Source: JBBIVB01 sp964567515 (lineage in GTDB: Bacteria; Patescibacteriota; Patescibacteriia; Veblenbacterales; UBA10138). Taken from it: DNA of 21,958 nucleotides. How positions within the stretch are numbered: the first letter of the stretch is position 1; every line of letters begins with the position of its first letter. The stretch spans positions 1-21,958 of the forward strand of contig CAZMMW010000009.1 in NCBI GenBank assembly GCA_964567515.1, in the 5' to 3' direction. The position numbers and the translations under genes are program-made. Below are positions 1 through 7,889 of the stretch, one piece after another. Under the pieces are notes generated by a model. That model saw only the letters and a program-made list of their open reading frames with translations, ran no database searches and was not told where the DNA came from.

Positions 1-5
1 AACCC

Positions 6-34
6 TTGACAAAAATTAGCTTTAGACATATACT
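6..34 (+). promoter_or_regulatory. Strong sigma-70-type promoter
   Basis: TTGACA at 6-11 and TATACT at 29-34 are separated by 17 bp, close to the housekeeping consensus. A transcript would begin near 41. The first convincing start codon downstream is at 534, so the promoter serves either a structured small RNA ending near 203 or a very long leader. Confidence 0.6.
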
Positions 35-40
35 AAACTG

Positions 41-203
41 TTAATAATTAAATTGAAACTTCCAAAGAGAAGAGCGGAGTTTTCCAAAATCGTGCAAACA
101 AAAAGTGTTTGCCAGGATATCAGTCTCTTCTAAAATACCAATTGCAGTCGAATAAGCAAAGATGGATGAAATGAAAAGCTGGTATCGTGGTAAACACTTT
201 TTT
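41..203 (+). ncRNA. Candidate structured small RNA or attenuator
   Basis: The stretch begins at the predicted start of the promoter at 6-34 and ends in an intrinsic-terminator-like structure. The arm at 105-114 (GTGTTTGCCA) pairs with 188-197 (TGGTAAACAC) over 10 bp with one G-U, followed at once by six T (198-203). Inside it, 135-140 (ATACCA) pairs with 180-185 (TGGTAT). An alternative hairpin, GCAAAC at 94-99 with GTTTGC at 107-112, uses the same bases as the terminator arm, so the two folds exclude each other. I do not recognise a known family; it lacks the signatures of tmRNA, RNase P RNA and SRP RNA. It could be a free small RNA or a leader attenuator. Confidence 0.35.
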
Positions 204-533
204 AAAAAACAGTTCATTTAACAAAAATTATAAGGATCTCTAACATCAAAACAAAAAGAGATTCTTCGATTGAAGCTTCAGAATAACACTTGCAAAAGCA
301 CTTTAACAAATTTCTTTCTTAGTGACCTGGAGGGGAGAGTTGGCCCTGATCTCAATCGGGGTTTGGTGATGGACATAAGTAATCCTGGTTTACACTGGGC
401 GTTACTATGAGAAGTCGCTCACGCTTAGTAATACATTCGCCGCTGTCGCGAATTAAGTTACAAGCATACTTCCCACAGATCACTGAGAAAGAAAATAATA
501 TGTTAAACAAATATAAGAAAGGAGCAAAGCTCC
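204..533 (+). other. Gene-free leader with several hairpins
   Basis: No gene is supported here. Visible inverted repeats are: 344-350 with 355-361 (7 bp with one G-U, tetraloop CTCA); TTACT at 402-406 with AGTAA at 427-431, enclosing TGAG/CTCA; TTCGC at 436-440 with GCGAA at 448-452; and GGAGC at 521-525 with GCTCC at 529-533. The last hairpin contains the Shine-Dalgarno of the lipoprotein gene and ends directly before its ATG. Positions 234-401 are open in one frame without ATG or a ribosome site and match nothing I recognise. Confidence 0.35.
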
Positions 534-944
534 ATGAAAACAAAAATAATAATATTCCTATTTGCCTTAATAGCAATTATTGGCGTAAACGGTTGCGCCA
601 TCGGCATTGGTCTAAAATCCGGGGGTAACATCCTCGGAGATTGGACAATTTTCCACTGGAAAGTGGAAAATATGTCAGATAAACCAATCAAACTTATTTT
701 CCATTCAATTAATGCCACGAAGGAGATTATTCTCCCACCTAGTGGCTGGAATAAGGACTGGATGTCTGTCATAAAAAAGGACAAATGGTCTTACGACCAT
801 GTCCAAATTGTCTTCCAGTTCTATGTTCCGGATGAAACTGGAGGATGGAAGCTTATTGCTTCCGACCACAAAGACATTCGTGATGGCCGAATGGCTATCA
901 TTACTTGGTACGGTAGTGGTAAAAAACCATATCGTATTGAATAA
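534..944 (+). CDS. Small putative lipoprotein, function unknown
   Basis: This encodes 136 residues. The N-terminus is a lipoprotein signal: basic MKTK, a hydrophobic stretch at 5-17, then a lipobox-like VNGC at 18-21, so Cys21 would be lipidated and the protein tethered outside the membrane. The mature part (22-136) is rich in Trp, Ile and Lys and looks like a small beta-rich domain; I do not recognise the family. The start is supported by AAAGGAG ending at 524, nine bases before ATG. That Shine-Dalgarno lies in a perfect hairpin (521-533), so translation may be limited by RNA folding. A strong terminator follows at 979-1013, so it is probably monocistronic. Base composition is slightly richer in GC than the surrounding spacer, consistent with a real gene. 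Confidence 0.75.
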   Translation: MKTKIIIFLFALIAIIGVNGCAIGIGLKSGGNILGDWTIFHWKVENMSDKPIKLIFHSINATKEIILPPSGWNKDWMSVIKKDKWSYDHVQIVFQFYVPDETGGWKLIASDHKDIRDGRMAIITWYGSGKKPYRIE

Positions 945-978
945 AATAGATCGTGTTTCAGATCACGACAAAAAACTG

Positions 979-1013
979 AGGAGAGGACTAAGATTCACCT
1001 CTCCTATTTTTTT
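979..1013 (+). terminator. Intrinsic terminator after the lipoprotein gene
   Basis: A perfect 8-bp stem, AGGAGAGG at 979-986 with CCTCTCCT at 998-1005, encloses an 11-base loop and is followed by seven T at 1007-1013. It lies 35 bases after the lipoprotein stop codon. Confidence 0.85.
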
Positions 1014-1074
1014 AAGCTCAGCTATAATAAAGGTGAATTTAAAAAAGTATAAAAATAAAATAAAGAGAATAAAA

Positions 1075-1236
1075 ATGATAAAAAATCTTAAAAGCACTTT
1101 TAAATATTTAGTTGATGGTCCGGCAGATTTAAAATTCTTTGCTGTGTTATCTCTGATCATAATCTTCGGGTTAATCGCTTATTGCATTTTTGGGTCTGGA
1201 CCAAATACTCCCTCAGCCATCACTCCGCCACCTTAA
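1075..1236 (+). CDS. 53-residue membrane peptide with proline-rich tail
   Basis: The predicted peptide starts at the ATG at 1075, has a basic N-terminus, one transmembrane stretch (about residues 23-42, rich in Ile, Leu and Phe) and a short tail rich in Pro, Ser and Thr ending PPP. The frame is open further upstream (from 799), but that part overlaps the lipoprotein gene and the terminator at 979-1013, so the internal ATG is preferred. There is no clear Shine-Dalgarno. TATAAT at 1023-1028 could be a -10 box, but no matching -35 is visible. A good terminator directly overlaps the stop codon. Function is unknown; it may be a small membrane-anchored regulator or simply a fortuitous frame. Confidence 0.5.
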   Translation: MIKNLKSTFKYLVDGPADLKFFAVLSLIIIFGLIAYCIFGSGPNTPSAITPPP

Positions 1237-1276
1237 GCCGACTTTTGTTAATAAATTACCAAAGCTCGGCTTTTTT
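1235..1276 (+). terminator. Intrinsic terminator after the membrane peptide
   Basis: AAGCCGA at 1235-1241 pairs with TCGGCTT at 1266-1272. An inner CTTTTG/CAAAG pairing can extend the stem, and the T run reaches 1276. It overlaps the stop codon of the 53-residue peptide gene. Confidence 0.75.
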
Positions 1277-1337
1277 ATTTATCTACGGCGAATTAATCTA
1301 ACTAAAAAACACTAGCTCTATAAAATTTAAAAGTTCC

Positions 1338-1361
1338 ATTTCTATCCGACCGGACAGAAAT
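1338..1361 (-). terminator. Hairpin terminating the mraY-murC operon
   Basis: Read on the minus strand, ATTTCTGTCC pairs with GGATAGAAAT over 10 bp around the 4-base loop GGTC. The one non-Watson-Crick pair is G-U in the minus-strand RNA but would be A-C in plus-strand RNA, so the fold favours the minus transcript. It lies 30 bases after the murC stop. The following T tract is interrupted, so termination may be partial. Confidence 0.6.
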
Positions 1362-1391
1362 AACACTATCAATAAAGAGATAATTAAAAAC

Positions 1392-2807
1392 CTAATACTT
1401 ATTTAATTCACTATCAGTCGCTAAACCCAACTTGACAATTAGATTCTCCCCTACTTGCCAGACATCACCCGCCCCCATAGTAATAATCAAATCGCTTCTC
1501 GTCATAGAATTAAGCAAATAATCAGTTGCTTCATCAATAGTTGGTTTATAAGCTACAGCCGGATGATAACGGCTAATCTCTTTAACTAAATCTTGAGAAG
1601 TAATATCCCCTTTTCCCTCACGCGCTGAACCATAAATGTCTAATACAATAACTTCATCAGCGTCAATAAAACATTGAGCAAAATCGTTTAGTAAAGCTTT
1701 GGTGCGCGAAAAAGTATGAGGATGAAAAACTACCCGAATATTTTTATAAGGATAAAAATCGCGTGCCCCTTTTAAGGTCGCGGTAATTTCTTGGGGATGG
1801 TGCGCAAAATCATCAACTAATAAAACTTGATTGGATAATTTACCTTTTATAGCAAACCGTCTGGCTATACCTTCAAATTCAGTTAAAGTTTTCCTAATAA
1901 CTTCTAAATCTATACCTAAACGTCTGGCGCAAGCAATAACAGCTAAGGCGTTGGCTACATTATGAACGCCAATTAATCTTAACCAAAAATCACCTTTAAA
2001 TTCACCGTTCTCGGTTAAGGAAAAATGCCAGTGTCCTTGATCTAACCAAGTTCGCAATAATTGCCAATAGCCACGCGTCAAACCATAACTGACTATTTGT
2101 TCCGGTTTTAATAAAGTTTCACCTACAGCCCGCCGCACTAATTCACTATCATAATTAACCACCACAAAACCATCAGGGGGGATTTTTCTAAGAAAATTAA
2201 CAAAGGCCTGATAATACTCCTGTGGCGTAGGATAAAAATCAGGATGATCCCAGTCAATACTGGTCAAAACTATGGCTTGCGGAAAAAAATATTGGAATTT
2301 ATTTTGATATTCATCAGCTTCAAAAATAAACCACTCCGACGTTCCCAACAGAGCATTACCGCCAAATTGCGGCACTTGCGAACCAATAAACGACGTGGGG
2401 CTAAAATCAGCTTCCTTCAAAACAAATGACAACATCGCGGCAATAGTAGTTTTACCATGACTACCAGCAATGGCGATAGACTTAAACTGTTTGGTCAATT
2501 CGCCCAAACTTTCAGCAAAACTCATTAAAGGTAGCTGTCGTTTTTTTGCTTCGGCAATCTCAGGATTAGTTTCATTATAAGCTGAGGAATATACTACTAA
2601 ATCTATAGTAGATCCTAAGTGACTGGCTCTAAAGCCCTCATGAAATTCTATACCAGCTTGATGTAATACGGCATCAGTAGAAAACTTTTCCGTCGTGTCA
2701 GAACCGACTACTTGCAGTCCTAATTGCTTCAAAATTTGAGCTAAAGCAGTCATGCCCTGCCCTTTGATACCAACTAAATATACTTTTTTTGCGTTCAACA
2801 AACCCAT
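1392..2807 (-). CDS. murC: UDP-N-acetylmuramate--L-alanine ligase MurC
   Basis: MurC is the cytoplasmic ATP-dependent ligase that adds L-Ala to UDP-MurNAc, the first step of stem-peptide synthesis. The 471-residue protein has the N-terminal dinucleotide-like motif GIKGQGM (13-19), the P-loop AGSHGKTT (114-121), the EADEY motif of the central domain followed by SIDWDHPD, a DDFAHHP motif typical of MurC, and the C-terminal ITMGAGDVW. Length is normal for the family. The recycling ligase Mpl is related, but the N-terminal motif and the cell-wall neighbours favour MurC. The ATG at 2807 follows the murG stop after 3 bases, without a Shine-Dalgarno, suggesting translational coupling. It is the last gene of the operon, and no murB or ddl follows. 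Confidence 0.93.
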   Translation of the reverse strand: MGLLNAKKVYLVGIKGQGMTALAQILKQLGLQVVGSDTTEKFSTDAVLHQAGIEFHEGFRASHLGSTIDLVVYSSAYNETNPEIAEAKKRQLPLMSFAESLGELTKQFKSIAIAGSHGKTTIAAMLSFVLKEADFSPTSFIGSQVPQFGGNALLGTSEWFIFEADEYQNKFQYFFPQAIVLTSIDWDHPDFYPTPQEYYQAFVNFLRKIPPDGFVVVNYDSELVRRAVGETLLKPEQIVSYGLTRGYWQLLRTWLDQGHWHFSLTENGEFKGDFWLRLIGVHNVANALAVIACARRLGIDLEVIRKTLTEFEGIARRFAIKGKLSNQVLLVDDFAHHPQEITATLKGARDFYPYKNIRVVFHPHTFSRTKALLNDFAQCFIDADEVIVLDIYGSAREGKGDITSQDLVKEISRYHPAVAYKPTIDEATDYLLNSMTRSDLIITMGAGDVWQVGENLIVKLGLATDSELNKY

Positions 2808-2810
2808 AGT

Positions 2811-3866
2811 TTATTTGATTAACTGTTTAATGATCTCTGCTATTTTAACATCAGCGTCACTAGGAAACAACTTTTTTAAATTAGCGCCTAATGATTGCCT
2901 GGTGGCGGCATCGGATAACAAGCTTGCAATGGTATTGATAAATAATTCCGCGGTTAAATTGTTTTGTGACAAAACGTAAGCCGCTTGATTAGTTGTTAAA
3001 TATTCAGCATTAAATTCCTGATGACTTTGGGGGATAGGAATAACGATCGCCGCTTTAGCTAAGGATCCTAATTCTGATAAAAATCCCATACCAGCACGAG
3101 TTACTACTAAATCAGCTGCTGTGAAAAAATCAAACAGTTCTTTTGTGACCAGAGCAAAGGAACGGTAACTGTTAGTATCTGGCACGCGAAGTTTCTTCTG
3201 ACCAGTGATGTGGATGATCTGCGCAAATTGTAATAGCTTAGGTAAATTATCGGCCACTAAATTATTTAGAAATTCTGCACCAGTACCACCGCCCACCATT
3301 AGCACCACGGGTTGCTTGGTAGTAAAACCCAATTGTTCTAAAATCTTATCTTTGGGTCGAGGATTTAAAAAATTATGTCTAATCGGATTGCCTACCACGA
3401 CTAATTTTTTTTGATCAAAGTAACCGGTGGGCCACACACTAGTAATTTTTTTAGCTACTGGCTGTAATAATTTATTAGACAAACTAGGAATAACGTCTTG
3501 CTGATGAATAATAACTGGAATACCTAAAATCCAGGCCGCCCAGCCAACTGGTACGCTAATAAAACTACCGGCCGTTACTACTATCTGTGGTTTTAAATAA
3601 ATCAACCAATATAATGCTACTATGCATCCTATGTCTAGTTTAAATAAATCTATAAAATTCTGCCAAGACCAATAACGCCTCCATTTGCCACCAGGAATAC
3701 TCCTAAACCAGATATGAGATTCTGCTACTAAAGTTTTTTCTGGACCAGTAGCCGTTCCTAGCCAAAATAATTTAACTTGCTGATCTAATTGACACAATCT
3801 CTCTGCTACCGCCAATAACGGGGTAACAGATCCCAAAGTGCCGCCGCCAGCAAATAATATTTTCAT
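2811..3866 (-). CDS. murG: Lipid II synthase MurG
   Basis: MurG transfers GlcNAc from UDP-GlcNAc to lipid I at the inner face of the membrane, forming lipid II. The 351-residue protein has the GT28 two-domain layout: an N-terminal glycine loop (AGGGTLGSVTP, 6-16), a second glycine motif (GGGTGAEF) at the start of the C-terminal domain, and the donor-binding region with TRAGMGFLSELG and IPIPQSHQEFNAEYL. Compared with the usual GGTGGHxxP, the first motif reads GTLGSVTP, so the conserved His, proposed as the general base in Escherichia coli MurG, is Ser13 here. The start ATG overlaps the ftsW stop as ATGA. Identity is secure from sequence and context. Confidence 0.93.
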   Translation of the reverse strand: MKILFAGGGTLGSVTPLLAVAERLCQLDQQVKLFWLGTATGPEKTLVAESHIWFRSIPGGKWRRYWSWQNFIDLFKLDIGCIVALYWLIYLKPQIVVTAGSFISVPVGWAAWILGIPVIIHQQDVIPSLSNKLLQPVAKKITSVWPTGYFDQKKLVVVGNPIRHNFLNPRPKDKILEQLGFTTKQPVVLMVGGGTGAEFLNNLVADNLPKLLQFAQIIHITGQKKLRVPDTNSYRSFALVTKELFDFFTAADLVVTRAGMGFLSELGSLAKAAIVIPIPQSHQEFNAEYLTTNQAAYVLSQNNLTAELFINTIASLLSDAATRQSLGANLKKLFPSDADVKIAEIIKQLIK

Positions 3867-4990
3867 CTTCTAGTCTCCACTTTCCTAGTAGTACGAGACA
3901 TATTCACCACCAAACCCAAAGCCGCCAGTAATGAAGTCGTCGCTGTGCCACCATGAGAAATAAAAGGTAAAGGAATGCCGGTTAACGGTAAAAGACCTAA
4001 CATAGCACCGATATTAACAAATATTTGAATAGCCAACCAGCACCCCACACCAAAACAAAACAAAGCCGCGGTATCACTGCTAGCTAATTTAGCCAAACGC
4101 CAACAACGCCAAACTATGCTGGCTAATAATAAAATCACCAAGGTGGTTAAAACAAAACCCAGTTCTTCAGCTAAGATGGCAAAAATTGAATCACCGGTAA
4201 CTTCTGGTAAATACTGGTATTTCTGTATGGAGTGCCCCAAACCTCTGCCCCAAAATCCACCCGAACCAATAGCTAACAAGGCCTGATTGATATGATAACC
4301 TATACCCTGTGGATCAATCTCCGGATTAAAAAATGATGTTAAACGACTTAAACGATAAGGCGCTATTTTAATCAATAAATAGAAAACCGCGGCTCCTAAA
4401 CCTAACAGTGAAGCTATGGCATTTAGTCGAGCTCCGGCTAAAAAGAAAACTGACATAGAGATAGTTAATATCACTACTGCCGTACCCATATCTGGCTGTA
4501 ATATTAATAGAGTAATTACTAAAATAACTAACCACAAAAAAGGCAATACGCCATACCTCCAAGTTTTGATTTCCGTTGCTGGTTTATTAACTAACCAATA
4601 AACTAAATACAACAAAAAAGTAAATTTTACTGATTCAGACGGTTGCCAGCTGAAAATTTTGAAATCTAACCAGCGACTGGCGCCACCTAGATTCACACCT
4701 ATGCCAGGAATTAACACTAAGATTAAGGCTAAGATATTCACAAAAAATAATAACTTTGACCAACGCCAAATTTTATCCTGATCAAAAAAAGCAAATAGTA
4801 AAAATAAAATCAAACCTGGAACGACTCCGGCTAAAATTTGCCTAGATAAATAAAAGTAACTCCAGCCAAATTTTTGGAAAGAAACCACCGATGAGGCCGA
4901 GGCTAATATCAATAATCCTATAGCTACTGTCAACCACACTAAAATTATCAATGTAACATCTAAACGTTGTTGCGAGGAAAAGGACCTCAT
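3863..4990 (-). CDS. ftsW: Septal SEDS glycosyltransferase FtsW
   Basis: FtsW is the multi-pass SEDS protein that polymerises lipid II at the septum together with its partner FtsI, encoded elsewhere in this window. The protein has about ten hydrophobic segments. Family motifs include the region around LGGASRWLDF (101-110), QPSESVKF (116-123), the loop LPEVTGDSIFAILAEELG (261-278) with the key aspartate as Asp267, and GIPLPFISHGGT (338-349). RodA is the close alternative; the murD-ftsW-murG order favours FtsW. I chose the ATG at 4990, two bases after the murD stop. A TTG at 4996, overlapping that stop as TTGA, would add two residues. No Shine-Dalgarno is visible, so coupling to murD is likely. 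Confidence 0.92.
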   Translation of the reverse strand: MRSFSSQQRLDVTLIILVWLTVAIGLLILASASSVVSFQKFGWSYFYLSRQILAGVVPGLILFLLFAFFDQDKIWRWSKLLFFVNILALILVLIPGIGVNLGGASRWLDFKIFSWQPSESVKFTFLLYLVYWLVNKPATEIKTWRYGVLPFLWLVILVITLLILQPDMGTAVVILTISMSVFFLAGARLNAIASLLGLGAAVFYLLIKIAPYRLSRLTSFFNPEIDPQGIGYHINQALLAIGSGGFWGRGLGHSIQKYQYLPEVTGDSIFAILAEELGFVLTTLVILLLASIVWRCWRLAKLASSDTAALFCFGVGCWLAIQIFVNIGAMLGLLPLTGIPLPFISHGGTATTSLLAALGLVVNMSRTTRKVETRR

Positions 4991-4992
4991 AA

Positions 4993-6363
4993 TCAAACTA
5001 ATTTTTTAACAGCTTTGATAAATTGCTCTCCCCTATCCCATTCATTCACAAACAAGCCAAAACTGGCGGCTCCTGGCGACAGTAATATCACCTGATTAGG
5101 TTTAGCTACACCTTGAGCTAACCTCACCGCCTCTGGCATAGAACTAGCTTGTTGATAAACATAATCTTTACCTAAGCTTACTACTAGTTTATCGGTCGCA
5201 CTGCCTGGTAATAAAATTAACTTATTGACCCTGCTTTTGATTAACCTCGCCAAGGCTTGATAGGATAATTTTTTATCTGCACCGCCGGCAATTAAAACTA
5301 CCTGCCGATGAGGAAAAATCTTTACGGCAGCTATAGCGGCCTCGGGGGTGGTGGCGGTAGTATCGTTGTAATAAGAAATTTTATGACGCCTAACAATTAA
5401 TTCCAAACGAGAATGTAAACCTCTAAATGTTCGCAATCCCTGTCTAACTTTCGATAATGGAACTTTACAAGCTAAAGCGACGGTAGTGGCAGCTAAAATA
5501 TTTCCTAAATTATGTTCACCTAAAAGTTTAATTTGCGTACTAGGTAACACTTTTTCTTTTTTATTTCCCTCGCAATAATAAATTGTTTTATGATCAAGAT
5601 AAGAACCGCGCTCCACCTGATGTCTGTTACTAAACCAATAAACTTGACTTTTCGCCAACTGCCCCATTTTTCTCGTCCATTTATTATCATAATTTAAAAT
5701 AACTTTATCCTGCTTGTGTTGCCAAAGCCAAATATTGGCTTTGGCCCGGGCATAATCTTTTAAATTAAGATAACGATCTAAATGATCAGATAGAATATTT
5801 AATACTACGGATACAGACGGGCTCAACCGCCAACGCCCCAAACCTTCTAAGTGCCATGAAGATAGCTCTAAAATCACTGGCGTATGAACTTTGATTTTAG
5901 GTAAAACATCCAACATTATCTGGTCACGAATATTACCCGCCACTACGGAATGAGAATTATATTGTTTAAAAATATGACCCAACAGACTAGTGGCCGTTGA
6001 TTTACCTTTACTGCCTGTAATGCCAATAAGCGGAGCGGGACAATTTTTAAAAAACAAACTAGCCTCATTCTCAATTGGCAAACCTAATTTTTTGGCTTTG
6101 ATAATTAAAGGATGATCTCTGGGTACAGCAGGATTTTGTATCAACAAATCAAACTGCTTTAAAGATGGTACGGAATTAGTTCCCAAAAGATACTTAACTG
6201 GATAACGATTTAATTTAATCAAGCTGTTATTTAATTGCCTACTCGTTTTTAGATCAGTAACTGTCACTTTAGCTCCCTGCTTAATCAACCATTTAACTGT
6301 AGCGACACCACCTCCCTGCAAACCTAAACCAACTAACAGCACTTTTTGGTTACGGTATAACAT
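4993..6363 (-). CDS. murD: UDP-MurNAc-L-Ala--D-Glu ligase MurD
   Basis: MurD is the cytoplasmic ligase that adds D-Glu to UDP-MurNAc-L-Ala. The 456-residue protein starts with a nucleotide-fold glycine motif (VGLGLQGGG, 11-19), then has the P-loop GITGSKGKST (114-123), the SSWHLEG region after it (MurD proteins usually have SSFQLE), NILSDHLDRY, and a C-terminal domain with YYNDTTATTPEA, AGGADK and LLSPGAASFG, all typical of MurD. The ATG at 6363 lies four bases after the mraY stop and is preferred; an upstream TTG at 6375 would overlap mraY and add four residues. Neither start has a Shine-Dalgarno. Together with MurC and MurF in this window it covers all stem-peptide ligation steps except MurE. 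Confidence 0.93.
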   Translation of the reverse strand: MLYRNQKVLLVGLGLQGGGVATVKWLIKQGAKVTVTDLKTSRQLNNSLIKLNRYPVKYLLGTNSVPSLKQFDLLIQNPAVPRDHPLIIKAKKLGLPIENEASLFFKNCPAPLIGITGSKGKSTATSLLGHIFKQYNSHSVVAGNIRDQIMLDVLPKIKVHTPVILELSSWHLEGLGRWRLSPSVSVVLNILSDHLDRYLNLKDYARAKANIWLWQHKQDKVILNYDNKWTRKMGQLAKSQVYWFSNRHQVERGSYLDHKTIYYCEGNKKEKVLPSTQIKLLGEHNLGNILAATTVALACKVPLSKVRQGLRTFRGLHSRLELIVRRHKISYYNDTTATTPEAAIAAVKIFPHRQVVLIAGGADKKLSYQALARLIKSRVNKLILLPGSATDKLVVSLGKDYVYQQASSMPEAVRLAQGVAKPNQVILLSPGAASFGLFVNEWDRGEQFIKAVKKLV

Positions 6364-6367
6364 AGTG

Positions 6368-7408
6368 CTAAGCAAATCGTTCCAGTAAAAAAAGTATTAG
6401 ACCAATTACAGACAAAACACCAGCGATGACCCAAAAACGCATAACTATCTTAGGTTCAGGCCAACCAATAGCTTCTAAATGATGATGCAAAGGGGCTGAT
6501 AGAAAAACTTTGCGACCAAAAAATTTCTTAGACACTAATTGAATAATAACTGATAATGACTCCAGTACAAACAAAAAACCAATCATAGGCAAAAGCCAAA
6601 CGGTATTAGTAAGTAAAGATACTACCCCCAAAGTTACACCCAAAGACATAGCCCCAGTATCACCCATAAAAAATCTTGCTGGATTAATATTAAACCATAA
6701 AAAAGCCAGTAAGGCACCGCTAATCACCCCACAAAAAGCTGCTAGATTAACTCTGCCTTGTAAAAAAGCAATAGCGCCGAATGAAGCAAAAGCAAAAAGC
6801 AAGGTGCCAGCGGCTAAACCGTCCAGGCCATCTATTTCATTCACAGAAAAAGAGGTAGCCACAATAATAAAAATGAATAATGGTATATACCACCAACCAA
6901 TATCCACAGTGCCAACTAATGGTACATATAAAACTGTCCAAGACAATTTATAATAAAACCACCACGCGCCCACTAAGGCAATTAAAGTATAAATTAATAA
7001 TTTATGCCGCATCTTAAGACCGCCGCCTTTGGGCCCCCAACCACGTACGTTAAACCAATCATCTAATAAACCTACGATAGCCGAAGCTACTAACGCCCCT
7101 AAAGGCAATAAAGTCTCCTGCCTGTTAAAAAAATTAAATCCCGCTGGTAATAATCCTAAAGAAGTCAGCAACCAAACTATTAAAATTAAAACTAGAGTGG
7201 TACCCCAAATTAATACTCCTCCCATAGTCGGAGTGCCTTGTTTAGTTTGATGAAGTTTAGACATAATAGGCGCTGAGGCTTCATCTCGTATTTGCTTACC
7301 CAATTTATACTTATATAAAATATGGGTCCATAAAGGCGTAGCTAACCAAGCTACTAAAAAAGAAACAGTCGTCAGAATCAAAATTTTTATCACCTCTTCA
7401 ACACCCAT
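6368..7408 (-). CDS. mraY: Phospho-MurNAc-pentapeptide translocase MraY
   Basis: MraY attaches phospho-MurNAc-pentapeptide to undecaprenyl phosphate, giving lipid I in the membrane. The 346-residue polytopic protein shows the family signatures: KQGTPTMGG (56-64), the aspartate pair in GLLDDW (Asp116-Asp117), NEIDGLDGLAAG (190-201), NINPARFFMGDTGAMSLG (240-257, with Asp250), and the PLHHHLE loop (306-312) with three histidines. Length is normal for the family. It follows an unknown small membrane gene by 8 bases and precedes murD, and has no visible Shine-Dalgarno. All residues I can check look intact, so it should be active. Confidence 0.95.
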   Translation of the reverse strand: MGVEEVIKILILTTVSFLVAWLATPLWTHILYKYKLGKQIRDEASAPIMSKLHQTKQGTPTMGGVLIWGTTLVLILIVWLLTSLGLLPAGFNFFNRQETLLPLGALVASAIVGLLDDWFNVRGWGPKGGGLKMRHKLLIYTLIALVGAWWFYYKLSWTVLYVPLVGTVDIGWWYIPLFIFIIVATSFSVNEIDGLDGLAAGTLLFAFASFGAIAFLQGRVNLAAFCGVISGALLAFLWFNINPARFFMGDTGAMSLGVTLGVVSLLTNTVWLLPMIGFLFVLESLSVIIQLVSKKFFGRKVFLSAPLHHHLEAIGWPEPKIVMRFWVIAGVLSVIGLILFLLERFA

Positions 7409-7416
7409 AAATAATT

Positions 7417-7797
7417 TTAACTATTAAAAATAATCAATAAAAATATTATCCAGATTAACAGACAATTTACGACCACAGCTGACCAAAGCAATATATTTCT
7501 TAATAATTGATAACGTCCTGACAATATATAAGCTATCAAATTATGTGCTAACAAAATCAATAAACCACCAGCTGGTATTAAATAAATATAATACCATGGC
7601 GCCAGTCTAGTGGTACCAACATAAATTGAATAATGCAAAGCAATATATTTACGTCCGGCAAGATGTAACTGCCAACTGAGTAACAGCCACACTGTTAGAT
7701 TAGCTAAAATAGCCAATAAAGTCGGTAGCCATACACGATATGACCGCCAAAACATCAGCCAAGATAATTTACCAAAAATAACGCCTAGTTTAAACAT
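7417..7797 (-). CDS. Unknown small membrane protein, first gene of the mraY operon
   Basis: The 126-residue protein has three hydrophobic segments, at about 23-44, 68-91 and 99-124, separated by short basic loops with Arg and Trp. I do not recognise the family, and no catalytic motif is visible. The gene has its own good promoter (7810-7838), whose predicted start lies only about 3-6 bases before the ATG, so its mRNA would be nearly leaderless. It ends 8 bases before mraY on the same strand, so it is the promoter-proximal gene of the mraY-murD-ftsW-murG-murC operon. By position it could act in lipid-linked wall synthesis or division, but that is inference only. Confidence 0.8.
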   Translation of the reverse strand: MFKLGVIFGKLSWLMFWRSYRVWLPTLLAILANLTVWLLLSWQLHLAGRKYIALHYSIYVGTTRLAPWYYIYLIPAGGLLILLAHNLIAYILSGRYQLLRNILLWSAVVVNCLLIWIIFLLIIFNS

Positions 7798-7809
7798 ATC
7801 TGCCTTTTG

Positions 7810-7838
7810 ATTTTAAACCAAAAACAGCACTTTTTCAA
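7810..7838 (-). promoter_or_regulatory. Promoter of the mraY-murC operon
   Basis: On the minus strand, TTGAAA (7838-7833) and TAAAAT (7815-7810) are separated by 17 bp. The predicted start near 7803-7801 is only a few bases upstream of the ATG at 7797. One arm of an inverted repeat (7826-7834) covers part of its spacer and two -35 bases. Confidence 0.7.
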
Positions 7839-7889
7839 CTCTACTACCTTTCCCTCAATCCTATTTGAGGTGGCAAATACAAAAGTGCT
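7826..7889. repeat. Nested inverted repeats between divergent promoters
   Basis: AGCACTTTT at 7826-7834 and AAAAGTGCT at 7881-7889 form a perfect 9-bp inverted repeat with centres 55 bp apart. One arm lies in the leftward promoter and the other enters the -10 box of the rightward pilB promoter. Between them CCTCAA (7853-7858) and TTGAGG (7865-7870) form a second perfect inverted repeat with a 6-bp gap, overlapping the pilB -35. The layout suggests operator sites for a shared regulator; no protein is known to bind them. Confidence 0.45.

Noticed and set aside
234..401. Open frame of about 55 codons in the leader region
   Set aside because: No ATG or ribosome site in a sensible place, no recognisable protein, and it overlaps clear hairpins.
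407..628. Small reading frame overlapping the lipoprotein start
   Set aside because: It has no ribosome site and overlaps the lipoprotein gene, which has a signal peptide, lipobox and Shine-Dalgarno.
799..1236. Longer form of the 53-residue peptide gene
   Set aside because: It would run through the lipoprotein gene and a strong terminator; only the last 53 codons look like a gene.
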